DNA of 64,000 nt from Rubrivirga sp046845755 (lineage in GTDB: Bacteria; Bacteroidota; Rhodothermia; Rhodothermales; Rubricoccaceae), in the NCBI RefSeq assembly GCF_046845755.1, contig NZ_CP177357.1, positions 4,103,369 through 4,167,368 on the forward strand. Reading direction: 5' to 3'. This document shows, piece by piece, positions 48,528 through 57,297 of the stretch. A program made the position numbers and the translations under genes. How positions within the stretch are numbered: the stretch's first letter is position 1; every line of letters begins with the position of its first letter. Under the pieces are notes generated by a model. It was not told the origin of the DNA and searched no databases. It saw only the letters and a list, made by a program, of their open reading frames with translations.

Positions 48528-50333
48528 CTAGTCGTCGTCGCCAGACGCCATCTCGGCGACCGGCTCGGCGGAGGCCTCCGACTCGTCGCGCGAGGCCGAC
48601 GACTTCTTCTTGCGGCGGCGGCGCTTCTTCTTGGGCGCCGCGTCGCCCTCGGGGCGGTCGTCGCCGGCGGGCTGGCGGTCGTCGCGGGCCTCCGGCTCCG
48701 AGGAGACGTCGTCGCGCGCGTCGGCGTGGGGCACGTCGTCGTCGGACGCCTCGTCCGCGTCGTTGGCGCGGGCTTGGTCGCGGCGGGAGCTACGGCGTGA
48801 CCGCTCGTCGTCCTCGTCGCGGCGGCGCGAGCGGCCGCGGCCCTCGCGCTCCTCCTTCGCCTCGCGCTGCTGCACGTCGTACGCCGACTCCGAGCGGTCC
48901 ATGGCCGGGCCCGCCGAGGGCGTCCCCAGGCTCTGCTGGTAGGCCTCGTCGAGCAGCATCGCCAGCACCTCCGGCTCGCCCTCCTCGACGAGCGCCTTGG
49001 CGACGGCGACGAAGCGGCTCTGGCGCTCGCGCTCCAGGTTCGAGCGGTCGCGCATCCGGTCCTCCAAGAGGTTGGTCAGCCGCTGGCCGACGCGGGACGC
49101 GAGCGCCTCCTCGGTCGGCATCTCGCGCTCCTCGAGCGGGATGTCGTACTTCCGCGCGATCTGGCGGAGCGTCGGCATGTCGGACGCCGTCGTGATGGCG
49201 ATCGACACGCCGGCCTTGCCCGCGCGTGCCGTCCGGCCCGAGCGGTGGACGTAGTACTCGCGGTCCTGGGGGATGTCGTACTGGAACACGTGGCTGAGGT
49301 CCTCGACATCGATCCCGCGCGCGGCGACGTCCGTGGCGACCAGGAAGCGGAGGTCGCCGTCGCGCAGGCGCTTCATCGTCTTCTCGCGCGCCTTCTGCGT
49401 CAAGTCGGACGAGATGCCGGCCGCGTTGTAGCCGTAGTTGTTGAGGAAGTTGGCGAGGTACTCGACCTCGCGGCGCGTATTCGCGAAGATGATCGCCGAG
49501 GTCGGGTTCTCCCACGCGATCAGCGTCGCGAGCGACCGGTCCTTGTCCATGGGGTGGACCTGGTAGGCCCGGTGCGTCATCTGCTCGACGTGGATCTGGC
49601 CGCCGGCCGTCGCCAGGAACACCGGCTCGGTCAGGAACTCCTGGCCGATGCGCTGGACCTGGTACGGCATGGTCGCCGAGAACATGTACGAGTCGCGCTC
49701 GCGCGGGAGGTACCGGCGGACCTTGATCATGTCGGGGAAGAAGCCCATCGACAGCATCTCGTCGGCCTCGTCGAGGATGATGGTCCGGAGCTTGTCGAGC
49801 TTGAGCGTGCCCCGGCCGAGGTGGTCGAGGACGCGGCCGGGCGTGCCGACGACGAGCTGGGCGCCCTTCTCGAAGGCCTTGACCTGGGGCTCGTAGCCGA
49901 CGCCGCCGTAGACGGGGATCGCGTTGAGGCGCTCGTCCTCTGAAAGCCCGGCGTTCATGCGCTCGAACTCGGCGTGGATCTGGCTCGCGAGCTCGCGCGT
50001 CGGGCAGAGCACGAGCGCCTGCGTCGTCTTCTCGCGGACGTCGAGCTTTTCCAGGAGGGGCAGCAGGAACGCGCCCGTCTTGCCCGAGCCGGTCCGGCTC
50101 TGCACGATGAGGTCGCGGTTGTCCAGGATGTACGGGATGGCCTCGGCCTGGACGGGCATCAGCGCCGGCCACCCGAGCGCCTCGATGCCCTGCTGAAGCC
50201 GCTCGGGGAGGTCCGCGATGGCCGCGACCTCGCGGTCGGGGTCGGGGTCGTCGAACGGAGTGGTGAGCTTGCGCTCGGCCTTGGCCTCGTTCTGGGCCTT
50301 TTGGGTGAGGTCGAAGACGGCTTTGAACGCCAT
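48528..50333 (-). CDS. DEAD-box ATP-dependent RNA helicase (DeaD/CshA-like)
   Basis: Cytoplasmic RNA helicase of 601 residues. Motifs in order: Q motif with ALMPVQAEAIP, motif I SRTGSGKTGAF, Ia PTRELASQ, Ib VGTPGRVLDHL, II ILDEADEML, III FSATMP, IV IIFANTRREVEYL, V ATDVAARGIDV and VI HRSGRTARAG. After residue 430 comes a helical region and then a long, highly charged tail (RGRSRRRDEDDERSRRSSR ... PKKKRRRRKKKSS ... SGDDD) typical of RNA-binding extensions in DeaD-like helicases. The likely role is ribosome assembly or mRNA turnover. Single-gene unit; the 190 bp upstream to the next minus-strand gene hold no gene. Confidence 0.93.
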   Translation of the reverse strand: MAFKAVFDLTQKAQNEAKAERKLTTPFDDPDPDREVAAIADLPERLQQGIEALGWPALMPVQAEAIPYILDNRDLIVQSRTGSGKTGAFLLPLLEKLDVREKTTQALVLCPTRELASQIHAEFERMNAGLSEDERLNAIPVYGGVGYEPQVKAFEKGAQLVVGTPGRVLDHLGRGTLKLDKLRTIILDEADEMLSMGFFPDMIKVRRYLPRERDSYMFSATMPYQVQRIGQEFLTEPVFLATAGGQIHVEQMTHRAYQVHPMDKDRSLATLIAWENPTSAIIFANTRREVEYLANFLNNYGYNAAGISSDLTQKAREKTMKRLRDGDLRFLVATDVAARGIDVEDLSHVFQYDIPQDREYYVHRSGRTARAGKAGVSIAITTASDMPTLRQIARKYDIPLEEREMPTEEALASRVGQRLTNLLEDRMRDRSNLERERQSRFVAVAKALVEEGEPEVLAMLLDEAYQQSLGTPSAGPAMDRSESAYDVQQREAKEEREGRGRSRRRDEDDERSRRSSRRDQARANDADEASDDDVPHADARDDVSSEPEARDDRQPAGDDRPEGDAAPKKKRRRRKKKSSASRDESEASAEPVAEMASGDDD

Positions 50334-50523
50334 GGGGTCGGGGAGGGGAGAGGGGCCGCCCGGGTCTGTCTCTCCCGACCGGCGTCGCGGGCGCCGGCTC
50401 TAGGGCCGCTGCGCCGGCGCGGACGGTCCGCGCCACTGGAAGGCTACGCACGGGGCTCGCGCGGGCGCTCGGCCCCGAGAGGTCTTCCGCCGGAGTTCTC
50501 CCCTCGCTCGTTGGTCCCGGCGG

Positions 50524-51030
50524 CTACAACCCGACCGTCACGCGCAGGCCCGCGACGGTCGGCCCACCCGCCGCGCGAAGCGCCGCCGGCCGGACCTCGG
50601 CGCGTCCTCGGCCTGCGGCCGCGAACACGGCCGGCGCCACGAGCAAGATGCCGACGCCAGCGATCACGCCCGGACTGCTCTCCGCGGACCCTGCGAGCGC
50701 GACCGTGCCGACGCCGAGCGCGGCGCCCGCCGTGGCGCGTCCGAGCGTCCTCAAGAGGGAGCCCTCAACGCCCAAGGCCTCCGCCACGCCATGCACCCCG
50801 ACCGCCGCCCCGACCGGCACCGTGGCGATGGCGACGACGAGGCCGCGGGTCTCGAATACGTCGGGTGAGACCGTGTACAGAAGAGCGGCGGTCCCGGCCA
50901 GCCCTCCCGCGGTCATCCACACCCGTGCGCCGCGCGCCTCGGGGGGCGCCTTGAGGGGCGGCGGCGGGACGTGCTGGGCCGAGGCAGACAGGGCGGCCAG
51001 GGACGCGAGAAGGGCGAGGATGAGGCGCAT
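50524..51030 (-). CDS. Ala/Gly-rich exported membrane protein (member 3 of tandem family)
   Basis: A 168-residue protein. The signal peptide is residues 1-18 (LILALLASLAALSASAQ). After a Pro-rich linker come four hydrophobic Gly/Ala-rich segments (VWMTAGGLAGTAALLYT, GLVVAIATVPVGAAVGVHGVAEAL, ATAGAALGVGTVALAG, VIAGVGILLVAPAVFAAAG). The C-terminus, AAGGPTVAGLRVTVGL, resembles a terminal beta strand. It shares layout and the C-terminal pattern with the two genes upstream, spaced by 4 bp, so the three are an operon of related genes. I recognise no family. It could be glycine-zipper-like membrane proteins. Function unknown. Confidence 0.6.
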   Translation of the reverse strand: MRLILALLASLAALSASAQHVPPPPLKAPPEARGARVWMTAGGLAGTAALLYTVSPDVFETRGLVVAIATVPVGAAVGVHGVAEALGVEGSLLRTLGRATAGAALGVGTVALAGSAESSPGVIAGVGILLVAPAVFAAAGRGRAEVRPAALRAAGGPTVAGLRVTVGL

Positions 51031-51034
51031 CGGG

Positions 51035-51583
51035 TCAGAGGGCGACGGTGAACGAGAGTCCCGCGCCCCGCTCGCCTGTCGGCGCCGCCAGCGCGACGGG
51101 CGCGAGGTGCACGCGCCGCGCCCCCATCCCGTACCCGACGACGGCGCCCAACGGAACCAGCGCGAGGGTCAGGTACGCTCCCGCGATGGCGGGGCCGAGC
51201 GCGTTGAGGTCGGAGATCGTCAGCGAGAGGGCCAGGAGGGCGGTGCCTGGGATCGCGCCCACGGCGGCTCCGAACGCGGCCCCCCGGGCCGTCCCGTCGA
51301 TGCCGAGCAGACGGCCCATGCCGTACGTCGTGGCGGAGACGCCGAACAGGACACCGGCGGGGATCAGAAGCACGCCGGTGTCGTCACCGGGCGGACTGAT
51401 CGCGTCCACGAGCACGAAGCTCCCCGCAAAGGACGCCACCCCGGCCACCGTCCCGGCCGCGTACATCCCGGCCCCCTCCCAGACGGTCGCCCGGCGGGCA
51501 GGGTCGTGGGGATGGCTGGCGGGGGCGGGCCCCTGCGCGCGGGCGGAGGCCGCGAGCAAGACGAACAGGACGAGCGCGCGCAT
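51035..51583 (-). CDS. Ala/Gly-rich exported membrane protein (member 2 of tandem family)
   Basis: A 182-residue protein. The signal peptide is residues 1-16 (ALVLFVLLAASARAQ). Four hydrophobic segments follow (GMYAAGTVAGVASFAGSFVLV, GVLLIPAGVLFGVSATTYGMG, GAAFGAAVGAIPGTALLALSL, AGAYLTLALVPLGAVVGYGMG). The end is VHLAPVALAAPTGERGAGLSFTVAL. That end matches VRLAPAALAAPSGERGAGVSLSIPF of the next gene upstream closely, so these two are clear paralogues. Four-base gaps on both sides. Function unknown; probably membrane-embedded or outer-membrane-associated. Confidence 0.62.
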   Translation of the reverse strand: MRALVLFVLLAASARAQGPAPASHPHDPARRATVWEGAGMYAAGTVAGVASFAGSFVLVDAISPPGDDTGVLLIPAGVLFGVSATTYGMGRLLGIDGTARGAAFGAAVGAIPGTALLALSLTISDLNALGPAIAGAYLTLALVPLGAVVGYGMGARRVHLAPVALAAPTGERGAGLSFTVAL

Positions 51584-51587
51584 CGGC

Positions 51588-52142
51588 TCAGAATGGAATC
51601 GACAGGGACACCCCGGCGCCGCGCTCGCCCGACGGCGCCGCGAGGGCCGCTGGTGCGAGGCGGACGCCCGACGAGGCCCGCCACGTCGAGACGCCGACCG
51701 CGACCGCCGTCCCAGCCAGGGCGCCGACGAGCGCCGGGAGGATCAGCGCATAGCCGTCGCCCCCGGTGGCGAGGTACCCGACGCCGACGGCCGCCCCGCC
51801 GATCACCAGCCCGGCCGTCCCCCCGACGACCGTTCCGACGATGGCGTCGGCGAGCACGGCCTGGGCGGGCGTCCCGCTCCCGACCGCCCGGTCGACGAGC
51901 ACGGTCCCCGCCGCGACGCCCACGGGGTACGCCGCGGCGACGAGGGCTACGCCGGGGCCCGTGTCGGAGGCGGGGTACAGCAGCGCGTAGGTCCCGACGG
52001 CCGCGCCGACGCCGAGGGCGCCGCCCGCCAGCGCCATCGCGGCACGCTGTCCGTGGCTGGGGCGGCCGTCGGCTTGCGCGCCGGCGGGCGGCGCCAGCGC
52101 GGCCGACGCCACGAGCAGGAGGATGGCGAGACCTGCGCGCAT
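51588..52142 (-). CDS. Ala/Gly-rich exported membrane protein (member 1 of tandem family)
   Basis: A 184-residue protein. The signal peptide is residues 1-22 (AGLAILLLVASAALAPPAGAQ). Hydrophobic segments are AAMALAGGALGVGAAVGTYALL, GVALVAAAYPVGVAAGTVLVD, AIVGTVVGGTAGLVIGGAAVGVGYL and LVGALAGTAVAVGVS, with many GxxxG steps. The C-terminal APSGERGAGVSLSIPF ends in Phe, as outer-membrane proteins often do. It leads the three-gene run. The start at 52142 is chosen at the leader; an ATG 24 bp upstream adds a short Pro-rich stretch. Function unknown. Confidence 0.62.
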   Translation of the reverse strand: MRAGLAILLLVASAALAPPAGAQADGRPSHGQRAAMALAGGALGVGAAVGTYALLYPASDTGPGVALVAAAYPVGVAAGTVLVDRAVGSGTPAQAVLADAIVGTVVGGTAGLVIGGAAVGVGYLATGGDGYALILPALVGALAGTAVAVGVSTWRASSGVRLAPAALAAPSGERGAGVSLSIPF

Positions 52143-52250
52143 GTCGGGTCCGGGGTCTGACGGCATGAGTGTGCAGGATAGTCGCCGTCGATCGGCGGGG
52201 TCTAGTACGGGTGCCCCACGGGCGGGGTGGCCGTCCGGTGGGGACCCTCG

Positions 52251-52628
52251 CTAGTTCGCCCCGACGCCCAAGACCGCGCGGACCGTGGCGACCAACTCGC
52301 GCGCGGCGCGACGCTTGGGGAGGAAGCCGCGCGCGCCGGCCGCCCGCGCGAGTGGCTCGACGACGGCCTCGTCCTGCCCCGTGATGACGAGGGCCCGCAC
52401 CTCGGGCCGCTCCTTCGCCAGTCGCTCGACGAGGGCGAGCCCGCTCATGCCGGGCAGCCGGACGTCGGTCATCACCAAGTGGCACACCGCGCCATCGAGC
52501 CGGGTCAGCACCTCCTCGGCGGTCGCCACGGCGGCGAATAGCTCGAGATCCGGGCAGCCCGCCAGCACCGTCGCGTACGCCTCACGGACGACGCGGTGGT
52601 CCTCCACGAGGCAGATCCGATAGGTCAT
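52251..52628 (-). CDS. Receiver-only response regulator paired with PAS-repeat kinase
   Basis: A 125-residue receiver: acidic pair ICLVEDHRVVRE, phospho-acceptor Asp in VMTDVRLPGMSGL, Thr in LVITGQDE and Lys in GFLPKRRAA. The VEDHRVVRE opening and NarL-like layout fit the HisKA_3-type kinase encoded just upstream, yet no HTH output follows. The first 47 bp overlap the end of that kinase gene in another frame, so the two are co-transcribed and probably translationally coupled. Phosphorylation by the upstream kinase is inferred. Confidence 0.88.
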   Translation of the reverse strand: MTYRICLVEDHRVVREAYATVLAGCPDLELFAAVATAEEVLTRLDGAVCHLVMTDVRLPGMSGLALVERLAKERPEVRALVITGQDEAVVEPLARAAGARGFLPKRRAARELVATVRAVLGVGAN

Positions 52629-55600
52629 CCGGCCGGCGGGCGTCCGAGGGCTGGGCGGCAGAGTACGGCCGCGACTCGTCCCACGTGCGCGCGCCCCGGA
52701 CCTCCGGGCTCGGGAAGCGCTTGTGGAGGAGCGGGGGCGTCGGAGCGGGCTCGCGGGGCCCGGGCGCCGTCCCGAGGGGAATCGCCAGCCGGATGCAGGT
52801 GCCCTCGCCGGGCTCGGAGGCCACGTCGAGCCGTCCGCCCGCTACCGCCAGCCGCTCCCGGACGGTCGCAAGGCCGTATCCGTCGTCGGTCGTCGTCGTC
52901 TCGAACCCGCGCCCGTCGTCCTCGACCTCGACCCGAAGCCAGCCCGCATCGACGGCGACCCGGAGCTGCGCGCGGTCCGCGTCGGCGTGCTTGGCGACGT
53001 TGAACAGCAACTCGCGCAGGGTCCGGTACAGCAGCGCCCGGACGGACATGTCGTGGACCACGCAGGGCCCGGCGGTGTCGGCCTCGATGTCGACCGCCAG
53101 CCCGTGGAGCCGCTTGGTCTCCGCGCCCAGCCACCGCACCAGGTCGCAGACGTCGCTCGAGTCGAGCGCGGGCGGCGACAGGTCGGTCGCCAGGCCGCGA
53201 GCGAGGTCGGACGCGTCCTCGAGGATCTGGTCGCACCGGCCGAGCAGCCGGGCGCGCTCGTCGGAGGGCGGTTCGCGCTGGAGCTGGGCCACCAGCATGG
53301 CCGCCCCGTAGAGCTGCTGCTGGAGGTCGTCGTGGAGCACGTCCGCGATCCGGCGGCGCTCGGACTGCTCGGCGACCGAGAGCGCGGCGGCCAGCTGGCG
53401 GACCCGCTCGGTCTCGGCCTGGACGCGCGCGGCGAGCGTGGCGTTGGCCTCCTCCAGCGCCCGCTCGGCCTGAACGAGGTCGTGGATGTCGGTCGCCGCG
53501 CCGTACCACCGGGGCGGCTGCCCGTGGCCCGCGTCGACGAGCCGGGCCCGGGCGATGGCCCAGCGGTACTGGGACTTCGACCGGGGGGTGCGGTACCGGA
53601 TCTCGAGGGGCGTGCCCGTGTCGAAGGCCTTCTTCCACGCCGCGTCCACCGCGGCCCGGTCGTCGGGGTGGATGGTGGCCCGCCAGTCCTCGACGGTCTC
53701 GTACGCCGACGGGTCGATGCCGGTGGCCTCGCTGAACCGGTAGTTCACGTAGCTCACCTCGCCCGTCGTCTCGACCGTGAACAGGATGTCGGGGACGGTC
53801 TCGGCCATCGCCCGGAACCGGGCCTCGCTGGCGCGCAGGGCCTCGGCGGCCTCGTTCCGCTCGGTGATGTCGGTGTTCATGCCGACGTACCCCTCGACGG
53901 CGCCGTCGGCGCGGCGGAGCGACGTGGCGCGGCCGGCCATCCAGCGCCACGCGCCGTCGGACGCGCGGCGCACGCGGAACTCGTGGCGGAAGGGGGCCCC
54001 GGTCTCGACGGTCGCGCGCCAGGCCTCGGCCAGCGCCGCCCGGTCGTCGGGGTGGATGGCGTCCAGCCAGCCCATGCCGAGCCACTCGGCCACCGACTGG
54101 CCGGTGAAGGCCCGCCACGACGGCGAGTCCCCGATGGCAAGGCCGTCGGCGTCGGCCTCCCAGACGGTCTCCGACGACACCTCGACGAGCGCACGGAAGC
54201 GGCGCTCGCTGGCGCGGACGGCCTCGGCCGCCTCGCGCTCCTCGTGGACGTCGCGGTTCATGCCGACGTAGCCCTCGAAGGTGCCGTCGGGGCCCCACAC
54301 GCCCGCCCACCGCGAGGTCACCCAGCGCCACGTGCCGGACGGCTCGTGCCAGATGCGGAACGCGGCCTCGGGGTCGCCGAGGTCGGCCGGGCCCCCGCCC
54401 CGCAGGGCCACCCACCGCTCGGCGAGGACGGCCCGGTCGTCGGGGTGGATGGCCTCGAACCAGCCGCCGTCGGCGCCCTCCTCGTAGGTCTGGCCGGAAA
54501 ACGCCAGCCACGTCGGTGTCTCGCCGATCCAGCGGCCGTCGGCGTCGGTCTGCCAGACGACCTCGGCCGAGGCCTCGACGAGCGCCCGGAACCGGCGCTC
54601 GCTGGCCTCCACGGCCGCCGCCGCCGCCTTCCGCTCGGTGATGTCGAGGTTCATCCCGACGTAGCCCTCGAACGCCCCGTCGTCGGTGAACAGGGGGGCC
54701 GCCCGCCCGGACATCCAGCGCCACGCCCCGTCCGCCGCGCGCCGCACGCGGAACTCCTCGTGGAGGTAGCCCCCCGTCGAGGCGGCCCGGAAAAAGGCCT
54801 CCACCATGCGGTCGCGGTCGTCCGGGTGGACGGCCGCCAGCCAGCCGTCGCCGCCGTACTCCTCAAAGGACTGGCCCGTGAACTCGCCCCACTCCGGCAC
54901 GTCGGGCAGGATGTTGCCCATCGGGTCGGTCTGGAAGAACATCTCGGCCGAGGCCGAGACGAGCGCGCGGAAGCGGCGCTCGCTGGCGCGGAGCCGCTCC
55001 TCCGCCTCGCGCTGCTCGCTGATGTCGGTGGTCGTCCCGATATACCCCTCGACGCCGCCGTCGGCGTCGCGCAAGGGGACGGCGCGGCTGCGCGTCCACC
55101 GCCAGGCCCCGTCGGAAGCGCGGCGGACCCGGAACTCGTGCTCGAACTCGGCGCCCGCGGCGACCGTCGCGCGCCACGTGCGCTCCATCGCCGCCTGGTC
55201 GTCGGGGTGGACGGCCGCCAGCCAGCCGAACCCGGCGTACTCGTCCCGGCTCTGCCCCGTGGTCGCTTCCCACCCCGACGTCTCGCTCAGGACGTTGCCC
55301 TCGGCGTCGGCCTCCCAGACGGTCTCGGCCGAGGCCTCGACGAGCGCCCGGAACCGGCGTTCGCTGGCGCGGACGGCCTCGGCCGCCCGCTGCTCCTCGT
55401 CGATGTCGACCGTCGAGCCGACCGTCCCTCGGAAGGTGCCGTCCGGCGCGAAGATGGGCACGCTCTGCACGCGCACCCAGCGCCACGTCTGGGAGGGCGC
55501 GTGGTGGAGCCGGAACTCCATGGTCTGCGGCCGTCGCTCGCGGAGCAACCGCTCCCGCGCCTGCTCGACGATGGGGAGGTCGTCCGGGTGGATGACCTCG

Positions 55601-56079
55601 CTCCACCGCCCCTCGGACCGGTCGTCGGGCGACTGGCCCGTAAAGGCGCGCCACGGGGGCGAGTCGCCGATGGCCCGGCCGTCGGCGTCGGTCTGCCAGA
55701 TCATGTCGGTCGAGGCCTCGACGAGGCCTCGGACCCGGGTCTCGCTGAGTTGGAGCGCCTCGGCCGTGTGCCGTGCCTCGGCCGCTTGAGCGACCTGCTC
55801 GGTCTCGTCGGCGACCACCACGGCCACGCCGCCGCCGACCAGCGGCCGGGCCTCGAAGCGGTGCGCGCCCCGCATGGCACAGGCCTCGAGGGGCGAGGGC
55901 GCCGCGCCCCCCGCGAGCACGGCGCGGACGGGGTCGACGAGCCACGCGTGGTCCGGCAAGGCCTCCGCGAGCGCGCGGCCGATGTCGTCCGGGCCGAGCG
56001 GAAGGCAGGCTCCGATCCCGGAGGTCAGTCCGGCGACTCGGCCGTCCGCGTCGACGAGCAGGGTGTCCAGGTGGGCCAT
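52582..56079 (-). CDS. Multi-PAS sensor histidine kinase (six PAS/PAC units, HisKA_3)
   Basis: A 1165-residue soluble kinase. Residues 1-110 form a short PAS-like or linker domain. From about 115 to 890 there are six PAS/PAC units of about 129 residues, each opening with RFRALVEAS(A/S)E or a variant, then W..(F/T)TGQ and HPDD, and closing with a PAC segment such as GYVGMNTDITER. HisKA_3 has phospho-acceptor His916 in VLHDDLQQQL. The ATPase domain has LLFNVAKHADAD, EDDGRGFE, DGYGLATVRER and GEGTCIRLAIP. No transmembrane helix is visible. Units 2 to 5 are very alike, pointing to recent internal duplication. The start at 56079 or 56118. A Pro-rich tail of about 55 residues follows the ATPase domain and overlaps the receiver gene. 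Confidence 0.9.
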   Translation of the reverse strand: MAHLDTLLVDADGRVAGLTSGIGACLPLGPDDIGRALAEALPDHAWLVDPVRAVLAGGAAPSPLEACAMRGAHRFEARPLVGGGVAVVVADETEQVAQAAEARHTAEALQLSETRVRGLVEASTDMIWQTDADGRAIGDSPPWRAFTGQSPDDRSEGRWSEVIHPDDLPIVEQARERLLRERRPQTMEFRLHHAPSQTWRWVRVQSVPIFAPDGTFRGTVGSTVDIDEEQRAAEAVRASERRFRALVEASAETVWEADAEGNVLSETSGWEATTGQSRDEYAGFGWLAAVHPDDQAAMERTWRATVAAGAEFEHEFRVRRASDGAWRWTRSRAVPLRDADGGVEGYIGTTTDISEQREAEERLRASERRFRALVSASAEMFFQTDPMGNILPDVPEWGEFTGQSFEEYGGDGWLAAVHPDDRDRMVEAFFRAASTGGYLHEEFRVRRAADGAWRWMSGRAAPLFTDDGAFEGYVGMNLDITERKAAAAAVEASERRFRALVEASAEVVWQTDADGRWIGETPTWLAFSGQTYEEGADGGWFEAIHPDDRAVLAERWVALRGGGPADLGDPEAAFRIWHEPSGTWRWVTSRWAGVWGPDGTFEGYVGMNRDVHEEREAAEAVRASERRFRALVEVSSETVWEADADGLAIGDSPSWRAFTGQSVAEWLGMGWLDAIHPDDRAALAEAWRATVETGAPFRHEFRVRRASDGAWRWMAGRATSLRRADGAVEGYVGMNTDITERNEAAEALRASEARFRAMAETVPDILFTVETTGEVSYVNYRFSEATGIDPSAYETVEDWRATIHPDDRAAVDAAWKKAFDTGTPLEIRYRTPRSKSQYRWAIARARLVDAGHGQPPRWYGAATDIHDLVQAERALEEANATLAARVQAETERVRQLAAALSVAEQSERRRIADVLHDDLQQQLYGAAMLVAQLQREPPSDERARLLGRCDQILEDASDLARGLATDLSPPALDSSDVCDLVRWLGAETKRLHGLAVDIEADTAGPCVVHDMSVRALLYRTLRELLFNVAKHADADRAQLRVAVDAGWLRVEVEDDGRGFETTTTDDGYGLATVRERLAVAGGRLDVASEPGEGTCIRLAIPLGTAPGPREPAPTPPLLHKRFPSPEVRGARTWDESRPYSAAQPSDARRPDDLSDLPRGGPPRRP

Positions 56080-56274
56080 AGGGAACAGCGACCTAAGTCC
56101 CGAGGAGGGTAACGCCATCCGACCCGAGAGCGGTGTAGGACAACGCCTCGATTCGCCAGTCGGGAATGACCCTGCTCGCCTGGGCGTTTCGTCGCATGCG
56201 GTGGGGTGCAGGGCAAAGGTGGCCGCCGGATAGCCACCCGGGGTGACCTCTCAGGCGGCGGCCCGCCGTTGCCT

Positions 56275-57018
56275 CTACATCGCCATCCCGCCGTCGACGT
56301 GGAGGACGTGGCCGGTGACGTAGGTGGCGGCGTCGGAGAGGAGGTAGAGCACGGCCGCGGCGATGTCGCCGGGCTGGCCGAGCCGCTTGAGCGGGATCTG
56401 CCCCATGAGGGCCTCGGCGGCAGGGCCGAGGTCGGCCGTCATGTCGGTCTCGATGTAGCCCGGCGCGACGACGTTCGCGCGGACGCCGCGCCCGCCGAGC
56501 TCGCGGGCCAGGCTCTTTGTGAATCCGATGAGCCCGGCCTTCGAGGCCGCGTAGTTGGCCTGGCCCGCGTTGCCGGTCACGCCGACGACCGACGAGATGG
56601 TCACGATGCTCCCGGCGCGCTGCTTCATCATCGGGCGGTAGGCCGCCTTGGCGACGTGGAACGCGCCCGTCAGGTTGGTGTCGATCACGGCCTGCCACGC
56701 CTCGGCGTCCATCCGGATCATCAGCCCGTCGCGCGTGATGCCCGCGTTGACGACGAGCCCGTCGATGGAGCCCCACGCGTCGACGACGGCCGCGACGGCC
56801 GCCGCGGCGTCGTCGGCGTCGGCGGCGTCGGCCTGGATGGCGCGCGCGCGGTCGGCGCCGCCGAGGTCGGCCACCATCCGGTCGGCGGTGTCGGACGACG
56901 AGCGGTACGTGAACGCGACGCGGGCGCCGGCGGCCGCGGCCGCCTCGACGATGGCCCGGCCGATGCCGCGCGTGCCGCCGGTGACGAGGACGTTCTTGTC
57001 GGTGAGGTCGAGAGTCAT
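56275..57018 (-). CDS. fabG: 3-oxoacyl-ACP reductase FabG
   Basis: NADPH-dependent 3-oxoacyl-[acyl-carrier-protein] reductase of 247 residues, the first reduction step of each fatty-acid elongation cycle. Cofactor motif is VTGGTRGIG, the NAG strand is VVNAGITRDGL, and the catalytic Ser-Tyr-Lys lie in TISSVVGVTGNAGQANYAASKAG. The ending GHVLHVDGGMAM is typical of FabG. It is on the same strand as fabD and fabH but separated from them by the oppositely oriented peroxidase gene and an unknown gene. No acyl carrier protein gene follows it. Start fixed by MTLDLTDKNVLVTGG. The 195 bp downstream, before the PAS kinase, hold no gene. Confidence 0.9.
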   Translation of the reverse strand: MTLDLTDKNVLVTGGTRGIGRAIVEAAAAAGARVAFTYRSSSDTADRMVADLGGADRARAIQADAADADDAAAAVAAVVDAWGSIDGLVVNAGITRDGLMIRMDAEAWQAVIDTNLTGAFHVAKAAYRPMMKQRAGSIVTISSVVGVTGNAGQANYAASKAGLIGFTKSLARELGGRGVRANVVAPGYIETDMTADLGPAAEALMGQIPLKRLGQPGDIAAAVLYLLSDAATYVTGHVLHVDGGMAM

Positions 57019-57179
57019 GGGTCGGGGTCGGAGGGCCCGCAAGATCGCACGGGGCGAGGGGCCGCCGGCCGACTTTTCAGAGTGGCTACGCCTCCCTGCG
57101 TTACAGCCCCGGCCGCTCCGTCCGGTCCCCGCCGTCCCCATCCCGCCGCGCCTCGGCGTTTGCGCCTCTGGGCCCGCAA

Positions 57180-57203
57180 GGTTGGCGAGATGAATGGTTG
57201 GCG
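57180..57203 (+). promoter_or_regulatory. Direct repeat GGTTGGCG x2, possible operator
   Basis: GGTTGGCG occurs at 57180-57187 and 57196-57203, a 16-bp period, followed by TATG. The segment is less GC-rich than its surroundings and lies 95-118 bp upstream of the di-heme peroxidase start, on the far side from fabG. Candidate regulator-binding site. Confidence 0.3.
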
Positions 57204-57297
57204 TATGTCGTGCAAACACATGAATCTGTCAGGGTGAATGGGCCTGCCTGCCTCACCGCCAGACCTTGCCGACTCTGTCACGACCCCGGCACGCGCC

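Noticed and set aside
52723..56112. Open frame of 1129 codons opposite the multi-PAS kinase
   Set aside because: Antisense shadow of a repetitive high-GC gene; its repeats mirror the PAS units and it has no recognisable domain.
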